Source: Bradyrhizobium sp. URHD0069 (GTDB lineage: Bacteria > Pseudomonadota > Alphaproteobacteria > Rhizobiales > Xanthobacteraceae). From it: 64,000 nucleotides of DNA. Below, in pieces: positions 36,048 through 45,355 of the stretch. The stretch is from the NCBI RefSeq assembly GCF_000701345.1, contig NZ_JNIJ01000008.1, positions 1-64,000 on the forward strand, given 5' to 3'. Below the pieces are notes generated by a model, which saw only the letters and a program-made list of their open reading frames with translations, did no database searches and had not been told where the DNA came from. How positions within the stretch are numbered: the stretch's first letter is position 1; each line of letters starts with the position of its first letter. The translations under genes and the position numbers were made by a program.

Positions 36048-38441
36048 TCAGATGCGTCCGAGCGCCGTGAGAATGACCCTTGGCGTCAAAGGGATCTCAG
36101 TGACAGTGACATTGAACGGCGAAAGAGCGTCGTTGACAGCGTTGGTGACGGCGGCTGCGGCCGCCGCGGTTCCCGCCTCCCCGGCTCCCTTGGCGCCGAG
36201 CTCACCGTCCAGCGTTGGAGAGACGATATGCCCGACGTCGATATCCGGCATTTCGCCCGACATGGGCACGAGGTAATCCGCCATGTTGGCGTTGGTGAGC
36301 TGCCCCCGCTCATCGTAGATGCAGTGCTCGTATAACGCGGCACCGAGACCTTGAACCACGCCGCCTCTGATTTGTTCGTCCACAAGCTGCGGATTGATGA
36401 TGGTGCCGCAATCCTCGACCACCCAGTGCTTGAGAAGCTTGATGAAGCCTGCCTGGGTATCGACCTCAAGCCACGACGCCTGAATGCCGTTGGTGAACGC
36501 GAAGGGATATTCGCGCGGCACGAAATGGCGGGTCGCCATCAACTCGGGCTGAAATCCCGGCGGCAACGTATCGGGCCGGAAGTAAACGACACGCGCCAGT
36601 TCGTGCAGCTCGATGCGCTGCTGGCCGCCTTGAACGTCCACCACAGCGTTATCGATGATGTCCAGATCGTGGGGCTTCGCCTGAAGGATGGCGGCCGCAA
36701 CATCCAGAATGTTCTTGCGCAGCACTTTGGCGGCCTGCAGCGCGGCCTCGCCGCCGATGCCTGCACCGCGCGAAGCCCAGGTGCCGCCGCCATAAGGCGT
36801 GTTGTCGGTATCGCCGAGAATGACGCGCACACGCCCCATTGATACGCCGAGTACGCTGCCGACGATCTGCGCGGTAAGCGATTCCGATCCTTGGCCCTGC
36901 TCGGTGATGCTGGTCTGGCAGATCACGCGGCCGGTGGCATCCAGACGCACCGCGACGCCGTCCTGCGACGAAATCCGCGCGCCGCCGACGCCGTAGAATG
37001 CCGCGCTCGGATTGGTGACTTCGATGAAGCTCGCAATGCCGATGCCGCGGTAAATCCCCCGCTTGCGCAGCTCCGCCTGCTCGGCACGCAGCGCGTCGTA
37101 GTTCATCATCGCAATCAATTTATCGAGGGAGGCGTGATGCGACAGCGCTTCGAATTTAAGACCCGACGGCGAACCGCACGGATAAGCATCGTCGCGAATG
37201 AGATTGCGGCGACGAATTTCGATTGGGTCCATCCCGATCCGCTGCGCAGCAAGATCAACCAGCCCCTCAGTGATCGAGCACGCAATGGGGTGCCCCACGC
37301 CGCGATACTGGCAAGTGACATTCTTGTTCTGAAAAACGACACGGGTTCGCGCCCGATAATTCTGCGTCGTGTAGGGACCGCCGACCAGATTGATGACCTG
37401 GTTGGCCTCGATGGCGCTGGTGCGCGGATACATCGAATACGGACCGATGCCGGTGACGTCGTCGATCTCGAATGCGTTGATCGTTCCGTTCTTGCTGACG
37501 CCGATGCGCGCCTTGCAGACATGATCCCGCGCGTGGATATCGGTGTTGAAGCTCTCGACCCGATCGGCGACGAACTTGACCGGGCGGCGCAACAGCTTCG
37601 ACAGTGCGAGGGTCGCCATCTCGTCGGCGTAGATATGAACCTTGATGCCGAACGAACCGCCGACGTCCTTGCAGACCACGCGAACCTGCGCCTCATCGAG
37701 ACCCAGATGCATGGCAGCAATATTCTGCACCATGTGCGGCGCCTGGGTGCCGAGATAAACGGTCAGGCGCTCCTCGCCGGAATTCCAGTCGGCGAGGACC
37801 GCGCGCGGCTCCAGCGTGACACCGGTATGGCGGCCGAATACAAACTTGGCTTCCACAACCTCGTCCGAATCCTTGAAAGCTTGATCGACCGCTCCGGCAT
37901 CGAGATTGCGCTCGAAGGCAAGATTGTCTCCGAGCTCCGGATGAATCACCGGCGTCTCGGGATCCAGCGCGGTTCGCATATCGGTGACAGGAACCAACTC
38001 TTCATAATCCACCGACACTAGCTCGGCGGCATCTTCCGCGAGCGCGCGGCCGGTCGCCACGATGGCCGCCACCGCCTCGCCCTGCCAGCAGGCGCGGTCG
38101 GTCGCGATCGCGTGCTGAGGAGCAGACTTGAGCCCCTTGAGATGCGACAGGACGCCGACCCACGGCGTGATGACTTTCGCCAGTTCAGCGCCGGTCACAA
38201 CCGCGATCACACCGGGCATGGCTTTCGCCTCGGTTGCGTCGATCTTCAGAATTCTGGCGTGAGCGTAGGGCGAGCGCAGAAACACGACATGCGCCATGCG
38301 CGGCAGCACCATGTCGCTGACGTATTGCCCGCGGCCCTGCATGAGCCGCCCGAGATTCGGGCGCGGCACCGTCTTGCCGATGTACGAATTCGGACGGTCC
38401 AGAACCGAAAGACCGGACTGCTTTTCGGAGCTATCGTTCAT
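36048..38441 (-). CDS. Molybdenum hydroxylase large (molybdopterin) subunit (CoxL-like, module 2)
   Basis: 797 residues from the ATG at 38441, which overlaps the coxS stop (ATGA). The open frame extends 23 codons further up, into coxS. Xanthine-oxidase-family motifs: GGSFGIKVHIYADE, QYRGVGHPIA, TEQGQGSE and the catalytic-Glu motif KGAGEAG near the C-terminus. The CO-dehydrogenase AYxCSFR loop is absent. It differs widely from the module 1 large subunit, so the two enzymes are not recent duplicates. It hydroxylates the module 2 substrate next to a ring nitrogen or aldehyde carbon (inference from family). Confidence 0.88.
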   Translation of the reverse strand: MNDSSEKQSGLSVLDRPNSYIGKTVPRPNLGRLMQGRGQYVSDMVLPRMAHVVFLRSPYAHARILKIDATEAKAMPGVIAVVTGAELAKVITPWVGVLSHLKGLKSAPQHAIATDRACWQGEAVAAIVATGRALAEDAAELVSVDYEELVPVTDMRTALDPETPVIHPELGDNLAFERNLDAGAVDQAFKDSDEVVEAKFVFGRHTGVTLEPRAVLADWNSGEERLTVYLGTQAPHMVQNIAAMHLGLDEAQVRVVCKDVGGSFGIKVHIYADEMATLALSKLLRRPVKFVADRVESFNTDIHARDHVCKARIGVSKNGTINAFEIDDVTGIGPYSMYPRTSAIEANQVINLVGGPYTTQNYRARTRVVFQNKNVTCQYRGVGHPIACSITEGLVDLAAQRIGMDPIEIRRRNLIRDDAYPCGSPSGLKFEALSHHASLDKLIAMMNYDALRAEQAELRKRGIYRGIGIASFIEVTNPSAAFYGVGGARISSQDGVAVRLDATGRVICQTSITEQGQGSESLTAQIVGSVLGVSMGRVRVILGDTDNTPYGGGTWASRGAGIGGEAALQAAKVLRKNILDVAAAILQAKPHDLDIIDNAVVDVQGGQQRIELHELARVVYFRPDTLPPGFQPELMATRHFVPREYPFAFTNGIQASWLEVDTQAGFIKLLKHWVVEDCGTIINPQLVDEQIRGGVVQGLGAALYEHCIYDERGQLTNANMADYLVPMSGEMPDIDVGHIVSPTLDGELGAKGAGEAGTAAAAAAVTNAVNDALSPFNVTVTEIPLTPRVILTALGRI

Positions 38442-38923
38442 CGCGCCTGCCCCGAACGTGCACGGGCCGTTGCTTCCACGGCATCGACGATGGCGTGATA
38501 ACCGGTGCAACGGCAGTAGTTGCCGGACAAATGCTCACGGATTTGCTCGCGATCGGCTTGCGGCTCATGCGTCAGGATATCCTGCGCGGCCATCAACATC
38601 CCCGGCGTGCAGTATCCGCACTGCAAGGCGTTGCGATTCTGGAAGGCCGCCTGCAAGTCGGAAATCTCTCCGCTGTCCGACAGTCCTTCGATCGTCTCAA
38701 CGGACGCGTCTTCCGCCTGTACCGCCAGCAACAGGCACGCGCGGACAATGTCGCCGTTCACGCGAACCGTGCACGCGCCGCACACGCCGTGTTCGCAGCC
38801 GACATGCGTTCCTGTGAGACCCAGATGCTCACGCAGAAAATCGGCCAGGTTGAGCCGCGGGAGCACCTGCGCGGAAACGCTCTCGCCATTCACTGTCAGC
38901 GAGATCGGGGTGGGGTTCGTCAT
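38438..38923 (-). CDS. Molybdenum hydroxylase [2Fe-2S] small subunit (CoxS-like, module 2)
   Basis: 161 residues. CEHGVCGACTVRVNG...C plant-type cluster and CGYCTPGMLM/CRCTGYHA helical-domain cluster, all eight cysteines present. Four-base overlaps on both sides with coxM and coxL indicate tight coupling. Confidence 0.92.
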   Translation of the reverse strand: MTNPTPISLTVNGESVSAQVLPRLNLADFLREHLGLTGTHVGCEHGVCGACTVRVNGDIVRACLLLAVQAEDASVETIEGLSDSGEISDLQAAFQNRNALQCGYCTPGMLMAAQDILTHEPQADREQIREHLSGNYCRCTGYHAIVDAVEATARARSGQAR

Positions 38924-39801
38924 GCCCGCGGCCTCGCGTCAAGCTCAGGCCGCCCGAGCAAAGTCGCCACACACCGCGCCATCAACTGGCGCGCGAGATA
39001 GCGGCGCATTCCAGCGGATGCCTGCTGATCTTCCTGCGGATCAAGTTCTGCGTCGAGCGCGGCCTGCGCATCAGCCAGCATGGATGCCGTGACGGGCTTT
39101 CCCGTGAGGTGCTTCGAGGCCGCAGCCAACAAGGGCCTATCGCCGACAGCAAAGAAACCGAGACGAAGGTCCGCGAATACGTCGCCTTCCAGAATTCCGG
39201 ACGCAGCAAGCCCGACGATGGCGTAGTCGCCCTTCCGGCGCGCGTACTCATGAAAGAAATGAGCCGAATTTGATTTTGCGACAGGCATCTCGACCGCGAC
39301 CAGCAATTCTTCCGGCGACAGCACCGTTTCGTAGATGCCGGTAAAAAAATCGGCAGCCTGAATGCGCCGTTCGCCATTCCTGCCCCGCACGACGATGATT
39401 GCGTCGAGCCCGATGGTACAGGCCGGAAGCTCCGATGCGGGGTCGGCATGCGCGAGACTGCCGCCGATCGTGCCTTTGTTGCGAATCGCCGGATGGGCAA
39501 CGTACGCAATGGCTTCCGTTAGAAGCGGCGCGTGCTTTGCGATGTCCGGAGACCTAAGGATATCGACGTGACGGGTGAGCGCTCCGATTTTCAGGACTCC
39601 ATTCGATTCGGAAATACCCCGCAGCTCGGAGATAGCACCAATATCGACCAGCAATGCCGGAGCCGACAGCCTCAGGTTCAACGCAGGCATGAGGCTCTGC
39701 CCGCCGGAAAGGACCTTTGCCTGATCGCCATGCAGGGCAAGCAAATCCAGCGCGTCGGTGACGCTCGATGCACGCGTATAACTGAAAGCCGAAGCTTTCA
39801 T
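38920..39801 (-). CDS. Molybdenum hydroxylase FAD-binding medium subunit (CoxM-like, module 2)
   Basis: 293 residues from the ATG at 39801 (GAGGTT Shine-Dalgarno; the upstream ATG at 39825 lacks one). FAD motifs LSGGQSLMP (about 31-39) and TIGGSLAHADPASELP (about 110-125), then the C-terminal flavoprotein domain. First gene of the minus-strand module 2 operon coxMSL-livKHMGF-cyclase-hisD-SDR. Bases 39802-40051 upstream carry its promoter and no gene. Confidence 0.88.
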   Translation of the reverse strand: MKASAFSYTRASSVTDALDLLALHGDQAKVLSGGQSLMPALNLRLSAPALLVDIGAISELRGISESNGVLKIGALTRHVDILRSPDIAKHAPLLTEAIAYVAHPAIRNKGTIGGSLAHADPASELPACTIGLDAIIVVRGRNGERRIQAADFFTGIYETVLSPEELLVAVEMPVAKSNSAHFFHEYARRKGDYAIVGLAASGILEGDVFADLRLGFFAVGDRPLLAAASKHLTGKPVTASMLADAQAALDAELDPQEDQQASAGMRRYLARQLMARCVATLLGRPELDARPRA

Positions 39802-40051
39802 TCCGGCAACCTCCGTTCGCCTCATTTTAGGATGGGCTTCGGCAGATTAGATGGTGCCGGGCATTAAAGGTCAAGCGTATTTATCGAACGATTATTTCTG
39901 GAGATGACGTCCGTGTTTTCGATAACCACAGAAATGAAGCCGCACTGCCGGCTTGCGCGGGGAAACGAGTGCGACAAAGCAAGGAAAGAGTTGCGGGATT
40001 ACCAATTATCAAGGTCTGAAACGCAGCGATATCGCGTTGCACAATTTGCAA

Positions 40052-41002
40052 TCAGTCCGCTGACCGAACGATGCGCCGTCGCGTCGCTCGCGGCGCGCCA
40101 GTCCGTTCCTGGAACACAAGCCGCGATTGCTCGGCCTCCAATCTAAGAATATCGGCAAACAATGCCGCCGCTGGCGACATGACCTTGCGCGCCGGCTCGA
40201 TCAAGACGAACTCGGAATAAAACGGCGGGTCTTCAAGCGGCCTGACATCGAAGCGATCGTCATCGAGGTCCGACACCATCATGACGAACGGCAAAATGGC
40301 GACCCAGTCGCTCGCTGCGACAAATTGCAGCGTGCCCATCATCGCGTCGAGTTCGAGCCGCTGCGCGACGGCGACGCCATTGGCGCTGAAATAAGTTTCG
40401 ATGTTGCGGCGGCGGGTGTTCTGAGGACCGGGCAGCACCACTTTCAACGGGCCAAGTTCGGACAACTTGACCGGCTTCAGGTTGTTGTCCCGCTTCGCGC
40501 TGACAAGCATTTCGCGATCGCGGGCGAGAAGACGGTGCGAGATTCCGGTTGCCCCCTCGAAGGCCGGCACCACGGCGAAATCCAGTTCGCCTTTCAGGAT
40601 CATGTCCGTCAGGACGCCCGAATAGGCCTCGATGACACTGATCTCCGAGCCGGGCGCGGAGCCCAGAAACTTGTCGAGCGCGGGAGCGAGCACCGATCTG
40701 GTGAATGTCGGCATCAAACCCACACGGATCACGCCGCGGACGTGGTTGATGGCAACGCTTTGCTGCGCCGCCTCCAGCTTCTTCAGAACGTCGACGCATT
40801 CACGATAATAGAGCTTTCCGGCCAACGTCGGTTCGACATCACGACCGTTGCGCTCAAACAGCGCTACGCCGAGCTCTGACTCAAGCTGCTTGATATGTTG
40901 CGAAATGCCCGACTGGGTCGCGCCTTCCCGTCGGGCCGCCGACGTGAACGAGCCTTCTTCATAGACCGCGACAAAAGATCTGATCTGGCGCAGCGAAATC
41001 AT
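40052..41002 (-). CDS. LysR-family transcriptional regulator of module 2
   Basis: 316 residues. N-terminal winged HTH (IRSFVAVYEEGSFTSAARRE, then QSGISQHIKQLE) and a C-terminal periplasmic-binding-like effector domain (about 90-300). It is divergent from the luciferase-like monooxygenase gene across a 100-bp gap and directly upstream of the coxMSL operon, so it can control both (inference). LysR proteins are usually activators responding to a pathway compound. Confidence 0.87.
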   Translation of the reverse strand: MISLRQIRSFVAVYEEGSFTSAARREGATQSGISQHIKQLESELGVALFERNGRDVEPTLAGKLYYRECVDVLKKLEAAQQSVAINHVRGVIRVGLMPTFTRSVLAPALDKFLGSAPGSEISVIEAYSGVLTDMILKGELDFAVVPAFEGATGISHRLLARDREMLVSAKRDNNLKPVKLSELGPLKVVLPGPQNTRRRNIETYFSANGVAVAQRLELDAMMGTLQFVAASDWVAILPFVMMVSDLDDDRFDVRPLEDPPFYSEFVLIEPARKVMSPAAALFADILRLEAEQSRLVFQERTGAPRATRRRIVRSAD

Positions 41003-41102
41003 CCATCAATTTTCCTAATGCAAGAAAGTAAGAATAATCATTTTTCTAATAGCGCACAATCGCTAGTCTTCCGGCAATCACAAGCAATCGAGGAAGTGCG
41101 CG
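41003..41102. promoter_or_regulatory. LysR / monooxygenase divergent promoter region
   Basis: 100 bp between divergent starts. AT-rich, with TTTCCTAAT (41011-41019) and TTTTTCTAAT (41041-41050) forming a direct repeat 30 bases apart, plausible regulator contact sites. AGGAAG at 41090-41095 is the Shine-Dalgarno of the plus-strand gene. Confidence 0.4.
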
Positions 41103-42209
41103 ATGAAGCTGGGCTTTTTCACCATGCCGATCCATCCCTTGGACAAGGACTGGCGGCAGTCGCTGGCGGAAGACCGTGAGGCGTTCCTGCTCGCCGACGA
41201 ACTTGGATTCACGGAGGCTTATGTCGGGGAGCACGTCACCGACAAGGCTGAGAACATCACGTCGTGCGTAGCGTTCCTGGCGTGGATCGCTGCTGCGACC
41301 AGCCAAATCAAGTTGGGAACGGGCACCGTGAACATGCCCAACACCCATCCCGCAACAGTGGCGGCCACCATCGCGATGCTGGACCACATGCTCGATGGCC
41401 GCTTCATCTTCGGCATCAGTCCCGGCGGACTTCTGTCGGATGCAGAACTGTTCGGCAATCTCGATTTCAACCGCAACGAGATGTTCCTCGAGGCAATCAA
41501 CCAGGTGCTCGGCATCTGGTCGGGCGAGCCGCCCTACAATCTTCAAGGCAAATACTGGACGGTCTCCACGCAGCGAACGCAGATCAAGGAAATCGGTCAA
41601 GGCTATATCCCCTGCCCGCTGCAACGCCCGCATCCACCGATCGTCGTGACCGCGGTTGCACCGTTCTCAAAGGGCGTGACCGAAGCGGCCGTGCGCGGAT
41701 GGGACCCGATTTCGGCGAACTTCCTGATGCCCGCGTGGGTCAAGAGCCACTGGCCGAAATATGTCGAAGGCTGCGAACGCGGCGGCCGCCCGGCAGACCC
41801 GGCCAACTGGCGCGTCGCCAAAAGCGTTTTCGTTGCAGATGACGCTGCGATTGCGAAAGCCTATGCCACCGATCCCAATGGGCCGTATGTGAATTACTAT
41901 CGATCGTTGTTTACGAAGCTGAAGAAGAACGGGCGCATCGAACTGTTCAAGACGCACCGCGACCAGCCCGACGACGACGTGACGCTTGAGATGATCTGCG
42001 ACGAGTTGATCATCTACGGCACACCGGATAGCGTCGCCGATCAGCTACTTGCCTTTCAGAGCGAAGTCGGCACATTCGGGACGCTGCTCTACGCCGGCAA
42101 GGATTGGAAAGACCGCGAGCTTGGGCGAAAGTCCATGATCCTGACGGCGGAGAAGGTCTTGCCGCTGGTGAACGCCAGTTCGCCGAAACAGGTCAAAGCC
42201 GCAGAATAA
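41103..42209 (+). CDS. Luciferase-like flavin-dependent monooxygenase (LLM class)
   Basis: 368 residues, TIM-barrel bacterial-luciferase fold: FFTMPIHPLDKDW start, GEHVTDKAENI, LGTGTVNMPNTHPA and the C-terminal GTPDSVADQLLAF. Such enzymes use FMNH2 and O2 to oxidise, often cleave, organic substrates. They need a separate flavin reductase, and one is encoded at 44802-45341. First of three plus-strand genes (spacing 21 and 20 bases). Confidence 0.82.
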   Translation: MKLGFFTMPIHPLDKDWRQSLAEDREAFLLADELGFTEAYVGEHVTDKAENITSCVAFLAWIAAATSQIKLGTGTVNMPNTHPATVAATIAMLDHMLDGRFIFGISPGGLLSDAELFGNLDFNRNEMFLEAINQVLGIWSGEPPYNLQGKYWTVSTQRTQIKEIGQGYIPCPLQRPHPPIVVTAVAPFSKGVTEAAVRGWDPISANFLMPAWVKSHWPKYVEGCERGGRPADPANWRVAKSVFVADDAAIAKAYATDPNGPYVNYYRSLFTKLKKNGRIELFKTHRDQPDDDVTLEMICDELIIYGTPDSVADQLLAFQSEVGTFGTLLYAGKDWKDRELGRKSMILTAEKVLPLVNASSPKQVKAAE

Positions 42210-42230
42210 CACGTAAAGCAGGAAGTCCCA

Positions 42231-43106
42231 TTGGCCCTCACCGATCGCGTTCCCTATCAAGCCCTCATCGACCGCCCCAAGCTGGTCCTTCCGGGCGGCA
42301 AAAAGCTTGCTGTCTGGATCATCCTGAACGTCGAGGAATGGCGGATCGAGAATCCCATGCCGCGAACCGTGCTCAGTCCGCCTATGGGACAGCCGCTGCT
42401 TCCCGACGTGCCGAACTGGGCGTGGCATGAATACGGAATGCGCGCGGGTTTCTGGCGTCAGTTGAAAGCCCTGACCGACAGAAACGTTCCGACAACGCTG
42501 GCGATTAATGGGAACGTCTGCACGTCGTATCCGCGTGTGGCCGAGGCCGCGCGCGAGGCCGGATTCGAGTTCATGGGGCACGGCTTCCTGCAAGGCCCGA
42601 TGCACAAGCTCGACAATCAGGGCGATGCGATCAAGCGTGCTGTCGATACCATTGCAAAATTCGCCGGCAAGGCGCCGCGATCATGGGAAAGCCCCGGCCT
42701 CACCGAAACCGAGGACACGCTCGATCTGCTGCGCCTGAACGGCATCGAATACGTCGCAGACTGGGTGATCGACGATCTTCCGCAGGATATCGCGACGCCT
42801 CACGGCACCATTACGACGATCCCTTACACGGTCGAGACCAACGACATCGTCGTTCATGCGCTGCATCATATGCCTTCGGAGCAATTCCTGCGCCGGAGCA
42901 TCGATCAGTTCGACCGGCTCTTTCTGGAGGGAGACGAGAACGCCCGCGTGATGGCGATCTCGATCCATCCCTACATCACCGGCGTGCCGCACCGGATCAA
43001 ATACCTCGAACAGTTGCTCGATTATGTGATCGGCCACGATGACGTTGCGTTGATGACGGCGAGCGAAATCGGCGACTGGTATCGCGGCCAGATGGTCAAA
43101 GCTTAA
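42231..43106 (+). CDS. NodB-fold (polysaccharide deacetylase/allantoinase-like) hydrolase
   Basis: 291 residues from a TTG at 42231, eight bases after CAGGAAG; no ATG gives a better length. Motifs of the PuuE-like branch: ILNVEEWRIE, PTTLAINGNV, EFMGHGF, SWESPGLTETEDTLDLL, SIHPYITG. This branch hydrolyses amides or cyclic ureides rather than polysaccharides. With hydroxylases and monooxygenases around it, opening of an N-containing ring or removal of formyl/acyl from nitrogen is likely (inference). Confidence 0.78.
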   Translation: MALTDRVPYQALIDRPKLVLPGGKKLAVWIILNVEEWRIENPMPRTVLSPPMGQPLLPDVPNWAWHEYGMRAGFWRQLKALTDRNVPTTLAINGNVCTSYPRVAEAAREAGFEFMGHGFLQGPMHKLDNQGDAIKRAVDTIAKFAGKAPRSWESPGLTETEDTLDLLRLNGIEYVADWVIDDLPQDIATPHGTITTIPYTVETNDIVVHALHHMPSEQFLRRSIDQFDRLFLEGDENARVMAISIHPYITGVPHRIKYLEQLLDYVIGHDDVALMTASEIGDWYRGQMVKA

Positions 43107-43126
43107 GATTTTTCAGGAGTACAGAC

Positions 43127-44116
43127 ATGATCCGGGCCGCCATCGTCGGGCTGGGATGGTGGGGACAAACCATCGCCAACAATCTTGCGACCAGCGACGT
43201 CATCAAGCCCATTTTGGGCATCGATCCGCTGGAGCCTATGCGTGCAAAGGGTGCCGCCTTAGGGCTTGAAACATCCGCGCGCTTTGAAGACGCATTGGCG
43301 CGATCCGACATTGACGCCGTCATCCTCTGCACCCCGCAGGACCACCATGCGACGCAGATCGAGGCTGCCGCTAAATCCGGCCGTCACGTATTCTGTGAAA
43401 AGCCGCTTTGCACCACGGCCGAAGATGCGGAACGTGCGATTGCCGCGATCAAAAAGGCAAGCGTGCAACTCGGCATCGGCCACGAACGCCGCTTCGAGCC
43501 CGCGGTGATCGAAATGCGCAAGCGGTTCGGGGACGGCGAGTTCGGCAATGCGCTCGTGCTGGAGGGCAACTTCAGCCAGGACAAGTTTCTCAACCTGCCG
43601 CCCGACAACTGGCGCCTGTCCAACACGATCAACCCGGTTGGCCCTTTGTCAGCTACCGGAATCCATCTTGTCGATCTTTCGATCTCGATTCTCGGCAAGC
43701 CCACACAGGTCTGGGCACGGCTGGCCACACTCGGAAGCAATTTCGCCAATGGCGACACGCTTTCGATCACCATCGGCTTTGGGAGTGGTGCGACCGCCAC
43801 GCTGAACGCCGTCCTTGCCACGCCCTTTATGGGCCGTCTCGCGCTGCTGGGATCGAAAGGCTGGATGGAAATTCGCGACCGGACCCATCCCGAAAGTCCG
43901 ACGGGCTGGGACGTGACGCGCGCTCTCCGCGATCGTTCGCCGGAAACCGCCTACTATCAGCCTCATCCGGCCGTGCGCGACAACCTGGAATCATTCGGCC
44001 GGGCTGCACTCGGCAAGGGTTCATATCCCGTCCCGCATGACGAGATGCTGTCGAACGTGCGGACGTTCGAGGCCATCCAACGGTCAGCGAGCAGCGGCCG
44101 CATTGAGCCGGTTTGA
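43127..44116 (+). CDS. Gfo/Idh/MocA-family oxidoreductase
   Basis: 329 residues. N-terminal Rossmann fold with IVGLGWWGQTIANNL (about 5-19) and the EKPLC motif (around 92-96) of the family, then the beta-sheet C-terminal domain. NAD(P)-dependent dehydrogenase of a hydroxylated or sugar-like compound. CAGGAG Shine-Dalgarno. Its last 33 bases overlap tail-to-tail with the TetR gene on the other strand. Confidence 0.85.
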   Translation: MIRAAIVGLGWWGQTIANNLATSDVIKPILGIDPLEPMRAKGAALGLETSARFEDALARSDIDAVILCTPQDHHATQIEAAAKSGRHVFCEKPLCTTAEDAERAIAAIKKASVQLGIGHERRFEPAVIEMRKRFGDGEFGNALVLEGNFSQDKFLNLPPDNWRLSNTINPVGPLSATGIHLVDLSISILGKPTQVWARLATLGSNFANGDTLSITIGFGSGATATLNAVLATPFMGRLALLGSKGWMEIRDRTHPESPTGWDVTRALRDRSPETAYYQPHPAVRDNLESFGRAALGKGSYPVPHDEMLSNVRTFEAIQRSASSGRIEPV

Positions 44117-44785
44117 TTTCGCCGCCGGCCGCTTGGCGTCTTTGGCTGACGCGCGCGCGAAACCGGCGAGGTAGCCGTCGATCGCATTGGCGATCATTTC
44201 TTCTTTGTCCTGGATGTCCGGCATTTCGTAAATGTATCGTCGAACGCCGTAATAGAAAACGCCGCCGTGGAAAACCCACGCCATTTCAATTTCGGATGCC
44301 GTCGGCTTGGCCTGCGTCGGCAGGCCAAATTCAAACCTGCATTCCTTGATAATGCGCGTCAGAATCTTGTCGCGCACAACGCCCACATACCAGCGGTTGA
44401 TGTCGAGGCCCTTGAGACCTGAGAACAGATAGATTCTCAGCCATTTTCGCGTGAAAATCACATTGGTATAGGCGTCGTAGAATTGCAGCAGTCGCTCGCG
44501 TATGGGCCGCGACCGGTTGGTGAGAAGTTTCTCCCAGCCTGTATCAAGCGGCTCGAGATAGACCTTGCGATAAACTTCCTTGACCAGTTCTTCCTTGCTC
44601 GGGAAATAGCGATACAGCAACGGCTGGGTCACACCCAACCGGCGCGCCAGTTCGCGCGTGCCGCCATTGAAACCCTCTTCGGAGAAGAACTCCGTGGCCT
44701 TCCGGACGAATTCCTGACGGCGGTCTTCGGGAGACAGGCGCTTCTGTTTCACACGCGCGACCGACGAAGATGATTTCTTTTTCAT
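44084..44785 (-). CDS. TetR-family transcriptional regulator
   Basis: 233 residues. N-terminal HTH (ATEFFSEEGFNGGTRELARR, LGVTQPLLYRYFPSKEELV) and a helical ligand-binding domain. Basic, alanine-rich tails at both ends. Last gene of the minus-strand operon starting at 48323, 16 bases after the flavin reductase stop, so it probably autoregulates that operon (inference). Confidence 0.87.
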   Translation of the reverse strand: MKKKSSSSVARVKQKRLSPEDRRQEFVRKATEFFSEEGFNGGTRELARRLGVTQPLLYRYFPSKEELVKEVYRKVYLEPLDTGWEKLLTNRSRPIRERLLQFYDAYTNVIFTRKWLRIYLFSGLKGLDINRWYVGVVRDKILTRIIKECRFEFGLPTQAKPTASEIEMAWVFHGGVFYYGVRRYIYEMPDIQDKEEMIANAIDGYLAGFARASAKDAKRPAAKSNRLNAAAAR

Positions 44786-44801
44786 GATGACCTAACGGGG
44801 G

Positions 44802-45341
44802 TCATGCCCCAGGAACGAAGCGACCGAAGCTGCCGCGCGCGAAAAGCAGCGGCTCGGCGCGGTTGTAAGCATAAGCTTCCACAACACCAAGGAAAATCAC
44901 ATGGTCGCCGCCGTAATAGCGGTCGGCGCTGCGGCATTGAAATGTGGCCACGGCGCTGGCGAGGACTGGCGCATCGCCTAAACCCGGCTTCCAGGAGACA
45001 CCCGCGAACTTGTCGTCGGCGCGCGTGGCGAACTGCGTTGCCAGCGCCTGCTGGGATGCGCCCAGCACATTCACCGCGAAATGGCTCGCGTTCTGGAAAA
45101 TGCTCATGCTCGGAGAATAACTCGCCAGACTCCAGAGCACGAGCGGCGGATTGAGCGAAACCGATGCGAACGAATTGCAGGTCAACCCCGTCTGCTTGCC
45201 ATCGGGCGTCGCAGCCGTGATGACCGTGACGCCGGTGGCGTAAGCTCCGAGCGCGTTGCGGAAATCGCGCGGGTCGATCGCGGAGTTGTCGCTTGAAAGC
45301 TCATTCCCTAGTTCGGTTGGATGTTGCGAAGCAGCAGCCAT
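44802..45341 (-). CDS. Flavin reductase (HpaC-like) of a two-component monooxygenase
   Basis: 179 residues from the ATG at 45341; the open frame further upstream overlaps the monooxygenase gene. Flavin-reductase-like fold: GAYATGVTVITA, GLTCNSFASVSLNPPLVLWS (FMN site), HFAVNVLG, CRSADRYYGGDH. It uses NAD(P)H to supply reduced flavin to the oxygenase encoded just upstream and perhaps also to the luciferase-like enzyme at 41103. Confidence 0.85.
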   Translation of the reverse strand: MAAASQHPTELGNELSSDNSAIDPRDFRNALGAYATGVTVITAATPDGKQTGLTCNSFASVSLNPPLVLWSLASYSPSMSIFQNASHFAVNVLGASQQALATQFATRADDKFAGVSWKPGLGDAPVLASAVATFQCRSADRYYGGDHVIFLGVVEAYAYNRAEPLLFARGSFGRFVPGA

Positions 45342-45355
45342 CGGCCTGGCCTCTC

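Noticed and set aside
36891..38021. 376-codon plus-strand open frame
   Set aside because: Antisense of the module 2 coxL, whose molybdopterin motifs are unambiguous.
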